Source of the DNA: Marinomonas sargassi
GTDB lineage: Bacteria; Pseudomonadota; Gammaproteobacteria; Pseudomonadales; Marinomonadaceae
Length of the DNA: 64,000 nt
NCBI RefSeq assembly: GCF_025716875.1
Contig: NZ_JAOVZB010000001.1
Coordinates: 434,001-498,000, forward strand
Reading direction: 5' to 3'
Position 1 is the stretch's first letter. Each line of letters opens with the position of its first letter. Under the pieces are notes generated by a model that did no database searches, was not told the DNA's origin, and saw only the letters and a list, made by a program, of their open reading frames with translations. Position numbers and translations under genes: made by a program. Of the stretch, positions 1 to 8,071 are shown in pieces.

Positions 1-828
1 CTGAACAGAGACGCTGCGCGTTTTAATAGGAATAAACAGTGTGTCTCCTGAAGATAAGCGAACATCTTTTGATGTATCCCCTTGAAGAAGCAGGTCATAT
101 AAATCAAACTCAGAAATTATCTTACCTTTACGCTTTAATTGGATATTACGCAGACTTCCAGACTCTTTAATACCACCACTGGCAATTAAAGCCTGCGTCA
201 CTGTCGTTAAGGCATTAACATTGTAAGCACCTGGTTGCACCGCCTCCCCAACAATATAAACCTGCATTGTTCGCATACTACCCATAGAGACAGAAACATC
301 TACACCAATCACTTTTTGCTTGATAACTTTAGTCAGATGCCTCTTTAGCTCACCAAAGGTTTGACCTGAGACAGACAAAGGACCAAGACTAGGTATATTA
401 ACACTCCCATCCCTACCTATCCGCAGAGACATTGCTTGATTACTTTTACCAAACATCTGCACATTAATTTCATCACCAGGGCCCATTTGATAATCCAACG
501 GTATAGGCAAGTCATCCACCACAGTCAAACCAGCCGCTTTTCCAACTAACACATCATAACCAAAAGGCCGTAGGTCATCACTTTGCGGTTGAACGACTGA
601 TGTATAAGTGCGCCTCAAGATAGGCGCTTTTTGCACCACTTCCTGGGCCGCGGAAGCAGAGGCAACAAAAGCACTTATATCAACACCATACTGACGAGCC
701 AACTGCTCCTGCTGAACTTTAGGTAAACTTTTAAATTGATTAATTTGTGCAGCCGTAGGCGTAAAAGCTAACAAAGAAGTAGAAAAGGCAATAAGAAAAA
801 TTGTAAGTAGTCGTTGTTTTAAGCTCAT
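1..828 (-). CDS. Wza/OtnA-like polysaccharide export protein with SLBB domain, 3' end outside window
   Basis: This is the N-terminal 276 residues of an outer-membrane polysaccharide export protein, and the reading frame is still open at the window's left edge. I translated it by hand from ATG at 828. It begins with a hydrophobic signal peptide (MSLKQRLLTIFLIAFSTSLL). A polysaccharide export domain follows at about residues 105-190 (YQMGPGDEINVQMFGKSNQA, then IGRDGSVNIPSLGPLSVSG), and an SLBB-type segment begins around residue 195 (MQVYIVGEAVQPGAYNV). Wza proteins usually carry a lipobox cysteine, and I see none here, so it may be a non-lipidated, OtnA-like member. It lies 100 bp downstream of the Wzi-like gene on the same strand and is probably co-transcribed with it. 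Its likely role is export of a capsule or exopolysaccharide through the outer membrane. Confidence 0.88.
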   Translation of the reverse strand, partial: MSLKQRLLTIFLIAFSTSLLAFTPTAAQINQFKSLPKVQQEQLARQYGVDISAFVASASAAQEVVQKAPILRRTYTSVVQPQSDDLRPFGYDVLVGKAAGLTVVDDLPIPLDYQMGPGDEINVQMFGKSNQAMSLRIGRDGSVNIPSLGPLSVSGQTFGELKRHLTKVIKQKVIGVDVSVSMGSMRTMQVYIVGEAVQPGAYNVNALTTVTQALIASGGIKESGSLRNIQLKRKGKIISEFDLYDLLLQGDTSKDVRLSSGDTLFIPIKTRSVSVQ

Positions 829-928
829 AATTTCAATTCTATGTTATTTAAACTCAATTCAGTGTTGTTTATATAAAGGTTTAAGGAAAATACCTTACCA
901 GTGCACCAGCACTCTTAGTGGCGGCACA

Positions 929-2248
929 TTAAAAACGAAATTCATAACCAGCCCACACATTTATATCATTATCAGTACCAGCACCCACTGTGCGATCAAA
1001 ACTTAAACCAACATGCCCCATACCAGACAAGATTGGCAGACGATAGGTCAATTGCTTGCTGGACGTTTCTTTATCATCTTCTTTTGATTTTTGGTAAATA
1101 AGTCCAAAGCTATGGTCGTTTTTAAGCTGTAGATAGAAAGCAATAGATTGACTCTCATCCAATAAATAGCTGGTGTTACTAACGTTTTCCGTTACAGAAG
1201 GGTAATCACCTAAATCCCATGCAGTTGAATCATGGGCACTCGTCGTTTGTTGAGACTCCAACACAATACGAGCTGAATGATTTGCAATAGGGAAACTACC
1301 TGTCCAACCTATAAGCCAAGCCCCCAATTCAGAAACATTCGAAGTGGATGCCACTTCAGAATAGACACTATGATATAGGCAATCTAAAGAAGGAAGAACC
1401 AGTTTGGCATCTATTGATAACTGTTGGTCTTGCTCCCCACTATTCAGGTCAGCCAACCACACTTGATAAGTAACGCCATATTCAAAAACGTTTAGAGGCT
1501 TGCTTACTAAGCGTGTAGCACTGTGGTATGCAACATCATTATTTTCTGGCGAGGATATTAAACTCTCAAAAAACCAACTTCCCAAGCCCGCGTTCAACCC
1601 CATATAACTCACACTCATATCAGGCGCCGATTTTGCATAAGAAGCCAAAATTAAATTATGCTGCCAACCTTGCCCCCACCAGCGATTAAGATTACCAATA
1701 CTGAACAGCCATTCACCGGCACTAAGGGATAGATAGCTATCATTCCAGTTAAGTTCACTCTCACCACTATATTCACCGTAACCGATAGTAAAGCGATATG
1801 AAAAATCTCGACTTAAGTGATCAACACTTGTGTAGATTCCCCATTCGTCTTCAGAAAACTGTCCAAAACTAGGCAATAGAGGGGAGTATATTGAATTGGA
1901 AACTTTAAAAAGACGATTCCCTCTGTTTAACTTTATCGAATTTAATGCATACAAAATTTCTTGATTTGCTGTTGTTACCGTAAAAGCATCCGACGAAGCT
2001 TTGGATACACCCAAATCATCACCAAACATTGACCATCGTAAAGGATAGATATTAATAGGGGAGGAGATATTGCCCGCATCAGAAAGCAAAACAAGAGAAG
2101 ACCTTAAAAAAGGATCATTTGCTTCTAGCCAAGGCGAAGCATTCGCACTGGAAAGCATCAAAAAAAAATAAAATAGCGAGAAAGGTAGCCTTGAGAGCTT
2201 TACCAGAATATGTAGACAGTTTTTATTCTTAAAAAACACCAAGTACAT
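929..2248 (-). CDS. Capsule assembly Wzi-family outer membrane protein
   Basis: This protein of about 440 residues resembles the Wzi family, outer-membrane beta-barrels that help anchor or assemble capsular polysaccharide at the cell surface. A signal peptide (LPFSLFYFFLMLSSANA) is followed by the early SPWLEANDPFLRSSLVLLSD segment. The rest alternates aromatic and polar residues, with many Trp and Tyr, and ends GYEFRF with the C-terminal Phe typical of barrels. The start is uncertain. The longest frame begins with GTG at 2278 without a ribosome site. ATG at 2248 directly abuts an AAAAAGG run, whereas that run is well placed for TTG at 2242 or GTG at 2239. The gene is divergent from the gfcABCD-type operon and upstream of the Wza-like gene, so the whole block reads as one envelope polysaccharide locus. 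Confidence 0.85.
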   Translation of the reverse strand: MYLVFFKNKNCLHILVKLSRLPFSLFYFFLMLSSANASPWLEANDPFLRSSLVLLSDAGNISSPINIYPLRWSMFGDDLGVSKASSDAFTVTTANQEILYALNSIKLNRGNRLFKVSNSIYSPLLPSFGQFSEDEWGIYTSVDHLSRDFSYRFTIGYGEYSGESELNWNDSYLSLSAGEWLFSIGNLNRWWGQGWQHNLILASYAKSAPDMSVSYMGLNAGLGSWFFESLISSPENNDVAYHSATRLVSKPLNVFEYGVTYQVWLADLNSGEQDQQLSIDAKLVLPSLDCLYHSVYSEVASTSNVSELGAWLIGWTGSFPIANHSARIVLESQQTTSAHDSTAWDLGDYPSVTENVSNTSYLLDESQSIAFYLQLKNDHSFGLIYQKSKEDDKETSSKQLTYRLPILSGMGHVGLSFDRTVGAGTDNDINVWAGYEFRF

Positions 2249-2573
2249 CCTTTTTGTACACTTTACAAAAGCAATCACACATCAATCGTTGCCAATTAAA
2301 GAGAACTTCTCGAAAGGAGCATACAACTTAAAAACAACGCGTGATCAACAAATTTTAAGACTGGGCGAAACTTTAACCGATTTCCCCTCCTATATGAACT
2401 TTTATATCGTTTTTATTTCGCTTAACCATATTTCTCTACCCTTTCCTCTACAAATCGTCTAGAACTTTCTATAAAATAGCTGTGACATATTCCATTTTCA
2501 TTACGTTTGCCATATGATCGATTTGAATATTTTTTATTCAAACATCGATGTTTAATCATAAAGGAAGTCAAAC
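2249..2573. other. Divergent intergenic region between wzi-like and gfcA-like genes
   Basis: This AT-rich region must hold the promoters for both the minus-strand wzi/wza unit and the plus-strand gfcABCD unit. I see no gene in it. Apart from the palindrome described separately at 2522-2542, I could not pick out a convincing sigma-70 pair. Confidence 0.5.
2522..2542. promoter_or_regulatory. Palindrome upstream of gfcA-like gene (8-5-8)
   Basis: TTTGAATA (2522-2529) and TATTCAAA (2535-2542) form a perfect 8-bp inverted repeat around five T residues, 31 bp before the gfcA-like start codon. A ribosome site AAGGAAG (2561-2567) lies between it and the ATG. It could be a repressor or activator site, or a small stem in the mRNA leader. 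No specific regulator can be named. Confidence 0.4.
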
Positions 2574-2909
2574 ATGAAAGTATTACCTATTGTCGCTGCA
2601 TTAGCTCTAGGCCTAGCTAGCCAAGCTTTTGCAGAAACTAGTGGAGCTGCAGGCTCTGCAGCTAGCTCTTCAACAGGCGCAGCAGCAAGCTCAAGTGCAG
2701 CAGCAAGCTCTACTAGTGCAGCTAGTGCAGCAGCAAGCTCTAGTGCAGCAGCAAGCGCTGGCGCAGCAGCAGGAAGTAGTGCAGCAGCTGCTGCAAGCGT
2801 TGGTGCAACAGTAGTATCAACAAGTGCAGCAGTAGCGGCAACCGTTGGAGCAGTAGCTACTGCAGTAGCTGATTCTGAAGCAGATACAGTAACTACTGTT
2901 ACCAATTAA
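2574..2909 (+). CDS. gfcA: GfcA/YjbE-like Ala/Ser-rich secreted protein
   Basis: This is a 111-residue protein with a clean signal peptide (MKVLPIVAALALGLASQAFA, cut before ETSG). The mature part is almost entirely Ala, Ser, Gly and Thr, arranged as degenerate repeats such as SSAAASS. It ends in a Thr/Val tail with a few acidic residues. E. coli YjbE/GfcA is a similarly small Ala/Ser/Thr-rich exported protein that begins the yjbEFGH/gfcABCD operon, and the next three genes here are the F, G and H equivalents, so position supports the name more than sequence does. The DNA carries imperfect direct repeats of about 18 bp at 2670-2780, which may make repeat number variable. The exact function of this family is not known, but its operon is linked to exopolysaccharide or group 4 capsule. 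A long opposite-strand frame over this gene is a composition artefact. Confidence 0.75.
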   Translation: MKVLPIVAALALGLASQAFAETSGAAGSAASSSTGAAASSSAAASSTSAASAAASSSAAASAGAAAGSSAAAAASVGATVVSTSAAVAATVGAVATAVADSEADTVTTVTN

Positions 2910-2913
2910 TACC

Positions 2914-2957
2914 AAAAGTCGCTTAGCACTACCTAATAACAGTGCGAGCGACTTTTT
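2914..2957 (+). terminator. Hairpin plus T-tract between gfcA and gfcB: terminator or attenuator
   Basis: AAAAGTCGCT (2914-2923) pairs with AGCGACTTTT (2946-2955), and GCACT pairs with AGTGC inside the stem, followed by T-rich sequence. It lies inside the operon, 4 bp after the gfcA-like stop codon. It probably ends most transcripts after gfcA and lets a fraction read through into gfcBCD. Confidence 0.75.
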
Positions 2958-2986
2958 ATTTCTACTTTTTTAAGCAACCTACAAAA

Positions 2987-3712
2987 ATGAACTTTTTTAA
3001 TAAAGTTACTGCCCACCTTTTTCTGCTAACTTTGGCGATTTCTGCATCAGGTTGCAGTTCTAATTTTACCGACGCTATAAACTCCGCATTAGAAGCTAGG
3101 ACCATCAACAAAGGACTCCCGATAACTGCAGAGTATGTAAACTCCTTACCATATGCGAGTGCTATCGTTAAGCTTAATGATCGCGCACCGATATTAATAA
3201 TTCTTTCTTCAGCTGAATACATAAATTCTAAATACAGCTACTCTCTAACATGGCTCTCTTCTGATAAGGCAGCCATTGTGACCGAGAATGGACGCATAGT
3301 TAAAACCATCGGGCTGACGGGCAACAACTTAGAGCAGTTATTCACCCAAAACCATAATGGGCCTCCTACACCTGGGACTTCAAAAAGTTGGCATGCCATT
3401 TACGACTGGTCTCCAGGCTACCGATACAATTTCACAGCAGACATCCAATCAAAAACACATGGTAGCGAGCAGATTTCTACCGAATTGTGGACAGAGCAAA
3501 CTGAACATACTAGCGAGATAGTTTTTTTTGAATCATTAAACACTAGTTTCACCAATCACTTCTGGAAAGTCCCTCAGCAAGGCTCTTATAAATCTTATAT
3601 TATAAAAACCACTCAATACATTGGCCCTAATATGGATAAAATTGAGATGTTGTTTATAAAACCCTTCCTAGAGCCTATATCTGCTACAGAAAACCGTGAG
3701 GCGACTCAATAA
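2987..3712 (+). CDS. gfcB: GfcB/YjbF-family outer-membrane lipoprotein
   Basis: This is a YjbF-like lipoprotein of 241 residues when started at ATG 2987. A longer frame opens at GTG 2942, but that start lies inside the upstream terminator hairpin, so the internal ATG is preferred. The signal sequence (MNFFNKVTAHLFLLTLAISA) leads to a lipobox ending SGC, so the mature protein is expected to be lipidated. The body has YjbF features: a TYPL-like beta-rich N-terminal part, then the GNNLEQL, SWHAIYDWSPGYRYNF and FWKVPQQG segments. In E. coli the protein belongs to the group 4 capsule / yjb exopolysaccharide apparatus. It is followed after one base by the GfcC-like gene. Confidence 0.8.
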   Translation: MNFFNKVTAHLFLLTLAISASGCSSNFTDAINSALEARTINKGLPITAEYVNSLPYASAIVKLNDRAPILIILSSAEYINSKYSYSLTWLSSDKAAIVTENGRIVKTIGLTGNNLEQLFTQNHNGPPTPGTSKSWHAIYDWSPGYRYNFTADIQSKTHGSEQISTELWTEQTEHTSEIVFFESLNTSFTNHFWKVPQQGSYKSYIIKTTQYIGPNMDKIEMLFIKPFLEPISATENREATQ

Positions 3713-3713
3713 T

Positions 3714-4436
3714 ATGACCCACAGCATTGTTAAATTAGTAGGTTATCTAGTCATATATTTCGTTTGCTTAGGAGCCTACGGTTCCGTAACTCAAATAGCC
3801 TTATTACATAGCGATGTTTCTCTAAACTATTCTCAGCCAGAGCGCTTCTCGACCATACTTGAAGATGCTTATAAAAGTACAAGCACCCAAATTTACCCTT
3901 TAGGGATTGCTCTCATAAGCCCCCACAAACAACCTCTTGTTGAGCAAAGAAAAGCTGCTATTTTCAATGCATTAGATAGCTTAAATACCTCTGAATCATT
4001 GAACCTGAAAACTCAGCTAAAAAATTTAATTTTTCAATATCGAGAAACAATAGATACCAATATCACCAAAGTAAAAGAGCTAAAACAGTTCAACCCTATG
4101 CTAGAGGGAAGTTACCAACTATATTTACCTACAAGACCTGATAAGGTTCTATTAATAGACAGCCAATTCGAAAGCAGTATCCCCATTAAGATAGTGCCAA
4201 ACTTTAGCTTACGGGATTACTTATTAACCGATAACACCCTCAGAAATTATAAAAAAGTCTGGCTAATACAGGCTGACAAAACCGCCTACTTAGCCACCAA
4301 TATTCTATGGAAAAATACCGCATACTTCCTCAGCCCAGGAGCTATTATTTATAAACCTCTTCAAAAACTTCCTAAAAAGTATAAATACTTAAATGAAGAG
4401 ATCGTTGACCTATTGACGTTTCGTCTGGATTTGTAA
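3714..4436 (+). CDS. gfcC: GfcC/YjbG-family capsule biosynthesis protein
   Basis: This periplasmic protein of about 240 residues corresponds to GfcC/YjbG. It has a hydrophobic signal segment (IVKLVGYLVIYFVCLGAYG). A central region contains YQLYLPTRPDKVLLI, and the C-terminal half carries VWLIQADKTAYLATNILWKNTAYFLSPGA; the tail reads LQKLPKKYKYLNEEIVDLLTFR. The ATG at 3714 follows the gfcB stop by one base, and an upstream in-frame GTG at 3696 is possible but less likely. The stop overlaps the next start (TAATG), implying translational coupling. The structurally known E. coli GfcC has ubiquitin-like folds and is proposed to work with Wza-like exporters; that function is inferred here from family and context. 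Confidence 0.78.
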   Translation: MTHSIVKLVGYLVIYFVCLGAYGSVTQIALLHSDVSLNYSQPERFSTILEDAYKSTSTQIYPLGIALISPHKQPLVEQRKAAIFNALDSLNTSESLNLKTQLKNLIFQYRETIDTNITKVKELKQFNPMLEGSYQLYLPTRPDKVLLIDSQFESSIPIKIVPNFSLRDYLLTDNTLRNYKKVWLIQADKTAYLATNILWKNTAYFLSPGAIIYKPLQKLPKKYKYLNEEIVDLLTFRLDL

Positions 4437-6646
4437 TGTATTCAAGAAACTTTTTTCGACAGCTATTCACTGCCCTCATAGCTAGCTTTATTACGATGAA
4501 TTCCAATGCGGAAACAGATTTGCATTTTGGCGAACCATTTCAGTCCTCTAAACTCAGAACATCTCAAATGGATTTGGGTGGAGTAGGGATAATGCAAATG
4601 CCATCAGCACGTATGGCTGATGAAGGCACGTTAAGTTTTGGCTATAGCCATAATGACGAATACCAATTCTATACCCTATCCTTTCAGCTTATGCCTTGGC
4701 TTGAAAGTGTCATTCGTTACACGGAAGTCGATGATGTATTATACAGTAGTGACGAAAGCTTTAGTGGCGACACCAGCTATGCAGATAAAGGACTAGATAC
4801 AAAAATAAAACTATGGAAAGAAAGTCATTTATTACCAGATCTATCTGTAGGACTAAGAGACATCGGCGGTACTGGCTTATTTGATGGTGAATTTATTGCT
4901 GCTAGTAAAAACTTTTCTACGGAAAGTCATGGGCAATTTGACTTTACTTTAGGCATTGGTTGGGGGTATTTGGGTACACGCGGCACATTAGATAACCCTT
5001 TATGCTCAACGGCAGAACACTTCTGCAATAGATCTGCTGGTTTTTCTGGGAATGGTGGATCAATTGACTTTCAACGCTGGTTCACAGGAAGATCCTCCTT
5101 CTTTGGCGGAATAGTATATCAACCCCCTTCTCTGCCTTTGCAATTTAAACTGGAATATGACGGTAACGACTATAGTTCTGATAGGCCAGTTACAAACGCA
5201 GGAGTCAATATGACTCCTGAAACACCGTGGAACTTTGGTGCCGTTTATTCTGTTAATGACGCTTTTAACTTAAGACTAGGATACGAACGAGGCACCACCT
5301 TAACTCTAGGGTTTACGTTAGCCGCAAATCTCAATACGCTACCCACTATTTCTCATGACGCTCCAATTAAAGTGGCAAAAGACTCTCGCCCCACTACATT
5401 AGATGAGGTCAACTGGGAAGATCTTACTCAATCGCTATACCAAGCATCTGGCTATCAAACGAAATCTATACATACCGTTAACAACCAAGTCTCTGTAGTA
5501 GCTACACAAGACAAATACCGAGACAGAAACAAGGCTCTAGAAAGAGCGAGCTCTATATTCGAAAAGCAGTTACCTTCCAACATAGAGTCTTACGAGGTTA
5601 TTGAAGAAAACCAAGGCTTACCATTAGTATCAACAAAAGTATCTGCTGAAAAGTTCCAACATTTTATCAATGTAGAATACTTAAAACCAAAAATTGAGGA
5701 CACTTACTCAATCTCACCTAGCGATTATTTAAACACCAGCTCTATCCACATTCCTAATACTCCATTAAACTTCAGTTTATACCCTCATTTGAATCAATCC
5801 TTTGGCAGCCCTGAAAGCTTTTACCTTTATAACCTCAGTATAAATGCTGAAGCATCTTATTGGCTTAACAGTAAGTTGCTACTCTCTGGAGTAGCAAGCA
5901 CAAACCTAGTCAACAACTACGACAAACTTAATTTTACCGTACCTAGTGATGGCACTTCTAATTATCGAGTTCGCACTCTCATAAGGGCTTATGTTCAGGA
6001 ATCGGATTCAAATATCAAAAACCTACAACTCACCATGTTCCAAAAGTATGAAAAAAACTGGTATCAACAATTCTATGCGGGTTACTTAGAGAGAATGTTT
6101 GCAGGCATTGGGAGCGAAGTTTTATACCGCCCTATTAACTCAAACTGGGCCATTGGAGCAGACTGGAATTCAATATCCCAAAGAGATCCTGATTCAACAT
6201 TTGGGCTATTTGACAGTGAGAACAGCTACGGTAATAACGCTAAGGTTCTGGCCAATGGCACCACCGGGCACATTTCTCTTTATTACCTTCCCCAATGGTC
6301 ACTTTTAAATGACACCCTTTTACAGGTTGATGCTGGCAAGTTTTTAGCGACTGATGTAGGTGTAAGATTTGATTTCTCTAAACAATATAAAAGTGGTGTT
6401 ATAGTTGGGGCTTTTGCCAGCAAAACTAATTTAAGCGCTGAAGAGTTTGGTGAGGGAAGCTTCACTAAAGGCTTTTATTTATCAATGCCCTTCGATACTT
6501 TATCACTCAAACCTACAACTCGAAGAGTAAAAGCTGCTTGGCAACCTATTTTACGAGACGGCGGTCAGAAACTCAGTAGGAAACATTCCCTATTCAACCT
6601 AACCGACACAGTTTCCCCTTGGTTCCAAAGACCTAATCAAAATTAG
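4436..6646 (+). CDS. gfcD: GfcD/YjbH-family outer-membrane beta-barrel protein
   Basis: This is a 736-residue YjbH/GfcD-type protein with a signal peptide (LFTALIASFITMNSNA). The N-terminal half starts with the family-like DLGGVGIMQMPSARMADEGT stretch. It contains many alternating-residue strands (FQLMPWLESVIRYTEV, LKLEYDGNDYS, FNLRLGYERGTT), a soluble middle region (about 320-420), and a second run of beta strands to the end. It has the usual length for YjbH. It is the last gene of the gfcABCD-like unit and is followed by a hairpin terminator. It is expected to form the outer-membrane part of an exopolysaccharide or group 4 capsule secretion route, together with the Wza-like and Wzi-like proteins encoded next door. 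Confidence 0.85.
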   Translation: MYSRNFFRQLFTALIASFITMNSNAETDLHFGEPFQSSKLRTSQMDLGGVGIMQMPSARMADEGTLSFGYSHNDEYQFYTLSFQLMPWLESVIRYTEVDDVLYSSDESFSGDTSYADKGLDTKIKLWKESHLLPDLSVGLRDIGGTGLFDGEFIAASKNFSTESHGQFDFTLGIGWGYLGTRGTLDNPLCSTAEHFCNRSAGFSGNGGSIDFQRWFTGRSSFFGGIVYQPPSLPLQFKLEYDGNDYSSDRPVTNAGVNMTPETPWNFGAVYSVNDAFNLRLGYERGTTLTLGFTLAANLNTLPTISHDAPIKVAKDSRPTTLDEVNWEDLTQSLYQASGYQTKSIHTVNNQVSVVATQDKYRDRNKALERASSIFEKQLPSNIESYEVIEENQGLPLVSTKVSAEKFQHFINVEYLKPKIEDTYSISPSDYLNTSSIHIPNTPLNFSLYPHLNQSFGSPESFYLYNLSINAEASYWLNSKLLLSGVASTNLVNNYDKLNFTVPSDGTSNYRVRTLIRAYVQESDSNIKNLQLTMFQKYEKNWYQQFYAGYLERMFAGIGSEVLYRPINSNWAIGADWNSISQRDPDSTFGLFDSENSYGNNAKVLANGTTGHISLYYLPQWSLLNDTLLQVDAGKFLATDVGVRFDFSKQYKSGVIVGAFASKTNLSAEEFGEGSFTKGFYLSMPFDTLSLKPTTRRVKAAWQPILRDGGQKLSRKHSLFNLTDTVSPWFQRPNQN

Positions 6647-6654
6647 CTCTATAA

Positions 6655-6690
6655 AAAATGGCGATCATAAAAGCTATGATCACCATTTTA
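6655..6690 (+). terminator. Hairpin terminator after gfcD
   Basis: AAAATGG and GATCATA pair with TATGATC and CCATTTT around a short loop, starting 8 bp after the gfcD stop. The trailing T residues belong to the stem. It may also act on transcripts arriving from the opposite strand. Confidence 0.6.
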
Positions 6691-6755
6691 GGCTTATCTA
6701 ATTTTACTAAGCAATGAAATTATTACCTAGCAAAAATGTGTTGGCGCAGGTGCCA

Positions 6756-7394
6756 CTATGAGATTAATGACTTAACATAGCCTTCTACCTCTGGGTTTTG
6801 GTTGCGCTCAAAGAAGCACTTTTGAAAACGTTCACCCGATACAGCTGTTCGAACCAATTCTTGGTCGATCGCTTTTAGTGAATCCAAGTAATTGTCTTTC
6901 ATGACGGCAGCTTTTACATCATTTAGCAGGCTAGCATTTCGGACCTGAGGCTCTTTTCTCTCTAATGGGTATCCTTCACCACGTGATCCAGTAAATGCTT
7001 TTTCAAACATATTTCGCACATTAAGCTCAGCTCCCCAACCAAAGCCCTTAGCAAAAGCGAGCGCTAACGCATTGCCATTGTTAATTTGATTGAAAAGGAA
7101 AGCATCCGAAGGCTCTAAACAATAGCCACAAACGACACCTGGGTGAGCGTTTAATGACATCATGGCACCCTGACCGGTACCACAACCAGAAACAACAAAG
7201 TCCACCGCTTTAGAATTCAAAAGAATACTTGCCATAATTCCTAGGTGTATATAAGTAAGGTGATGATCATTACTATCACTCATTCCTACATTATGAACAT
7301 CATGGTTTAGAGGAAGAGCCACGCTGTTCAGTTGCTCTAATACCACAGCATTTTTGTCTGCTTGGCTATTTTCCATCATTAGTGCGATTTTCAT
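6756..7394 (-). CDS. RpiB/LacA/LacB-family sugar isomerase, possibly a ketouronate isomerase
   Basis: This 212-residue protein has the RpiB fold signature. The N-terminus MKIALMMENSQADKN is family-like, and residues about 68-90 (VVSGCGTGQGAMMSLNAHPG) carry the Cys of the RpiB active-site loop, followed by NGNALALAFAKGFGWG. It is longer than ribose-5-phosphate isomerase B (about 150 residues) and has a C-terminal extension. It has a good ribosome site (GGAG, 6 bp before ATG). It lies 98 bp downstream of a KdgF-like gene. Because KdgF opens unsaturated uronates to 5-keto-4-deoxyuronate, and an RpiB-type isomerase (DhuI in streptococci) carries out the next isomerisation, that reaction is the favoured role. 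The KduI-type function is inferred from context; a generic pentose-phosphate isomerase remains possible. Confidence 0.8.
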   Translation of the reverse strand: MKIALMMENSQADKNAVVLEQLNSVALPLNHDVHNVGMSDSNDHHLTYIHLGIMASILLNSKAVDFVVSGCGTGQGAMMSLNAHPGVVCGYCLEPSDAFLFNQINNGNALALAFAKGFGWGAELNVRNMFEKAFTGSRGEGYPLERKEPQVRNASLLNDVKAAVMKDNYLDSLKAIDQELVRTAVSGERFQKCFFERNQNPEVEGYVKSLIS

Positions 7395-7492
7395 TACTGT
7401 CTCCGAATTTTTTATACTTATTAGAGAGATGAGAAAGGCGAATTTCTAGCTATGTAAAAAGAAGCCTTGTCCATTAAGACTTCCTTAGCCAT

Positions 7493-7828
7493 TTAGTAGC
7501 CTGATGTTTCTAAGAAATCTTTACGCATTGGTGTAAAGTTATCAATCAAGATACCTTTCTCAACACATTTACAACCATGCATGATGTTTGGCACTTTGTA
7601 GATAGTGTCACCTTCTACTACTGTTCTTGTTTCGTCACCTACAGTGAATTCGAACTTACCAGATTTAACGTAAGTTAGCTGCTCATGTGGGTGATTGTGC
7701 ATTGGTGCAACAGTACCTGTTTCAAAGTGAACTTCTACTGTCATGATATTTTCAGAGTAAGACATTACTTTACGAGAAAGGCCACCACCTAAATCTTCAA
7801 GTTCTACGTCTTTGTTAAATGTAAACAT
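7493..7828 (-). CDS. kdgF: KdgF-like cupin, unsaturated uronate ring-opening protein
   Basis: This is a 111-residue single-domain cupin. The metal-binding motif is seen as PMHNHPHEQLTYVKSG (His, His, Glu or Gln) with the second half at IYKVPNIMHGC. The N-terminus and length match KdgF (pectin degradation protein), which converts 4,5-unsaturated galacturonate or alginate monomers to the linear keto form. Its ribosome site AGGAGAG is strong. Together with the downstream RpiB-like isomerase it forms a compact uronate unit. No lyase, dehydrogenase or kinase is encoded close by, so the rest of the pathway must be elsewhere. Small cupins are hard to assign by eye; the context raises confidence. Confidence 0.78.
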   Translation of the reverse strand: MFTFNKDVELEDLGGGLSRKVMSYSENIMTVEVHFETGTVAPMHNHPHEQLTYVKSGKFEFTVGDETRTVVEGDTIYKVPNIMHGCKCVEKGILIDNFTPMRKDFLETSGY

Positions 7829-7880
7829 AATTTCTCTCCTATTGTTTTGATATATTCATACTATATTACTATATCAGGCC

Positions 7881-7921
7881 GATGAAATGTCATTCAATAC
7901 ATAATGAAATGCGATTTTCTT
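7881..7921. promoter_or_regulatory. KdgR-like operator candidate upstream of kdgF
   Basis: AATGAAATGCGATTTTCTT (7903-7921) is an imperfect inverted repeat that resembles the AATGAAA-N5-TTT pattern of KdgR operators. A second, related word, GATGAAATGTCATTC, lies at 7881-7895. Both are 50-95 bp upstream of the kdgF start. The match to KdgR is from memory and has not been scored. Confidence 0.35.
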
Positions 7922-8071
7922 ATGATAAGTTTTTCGAGTATATAACTAATAACAAGGTATCTAGGCTTTTTAAAGCAACGGTATGTTATTTCTAAGGGGT
8001 AGGTGGCATTAAGTAATGTCAAACGAGAAATAGGCAGTATACAAGTAACTAGAAAGGGCGTATTTACTTCA

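Noticed and set aside
2552-2905. Long opposite-strand ORF (117 residues) rich in Ala, Val, Pro
   Set aside because: It is the mirror of the Ala/Ser-coding repeats in the gfcA-like gene, lacks a ribosome site, and the plus-strand frame has a clear signal peptide and operon context.
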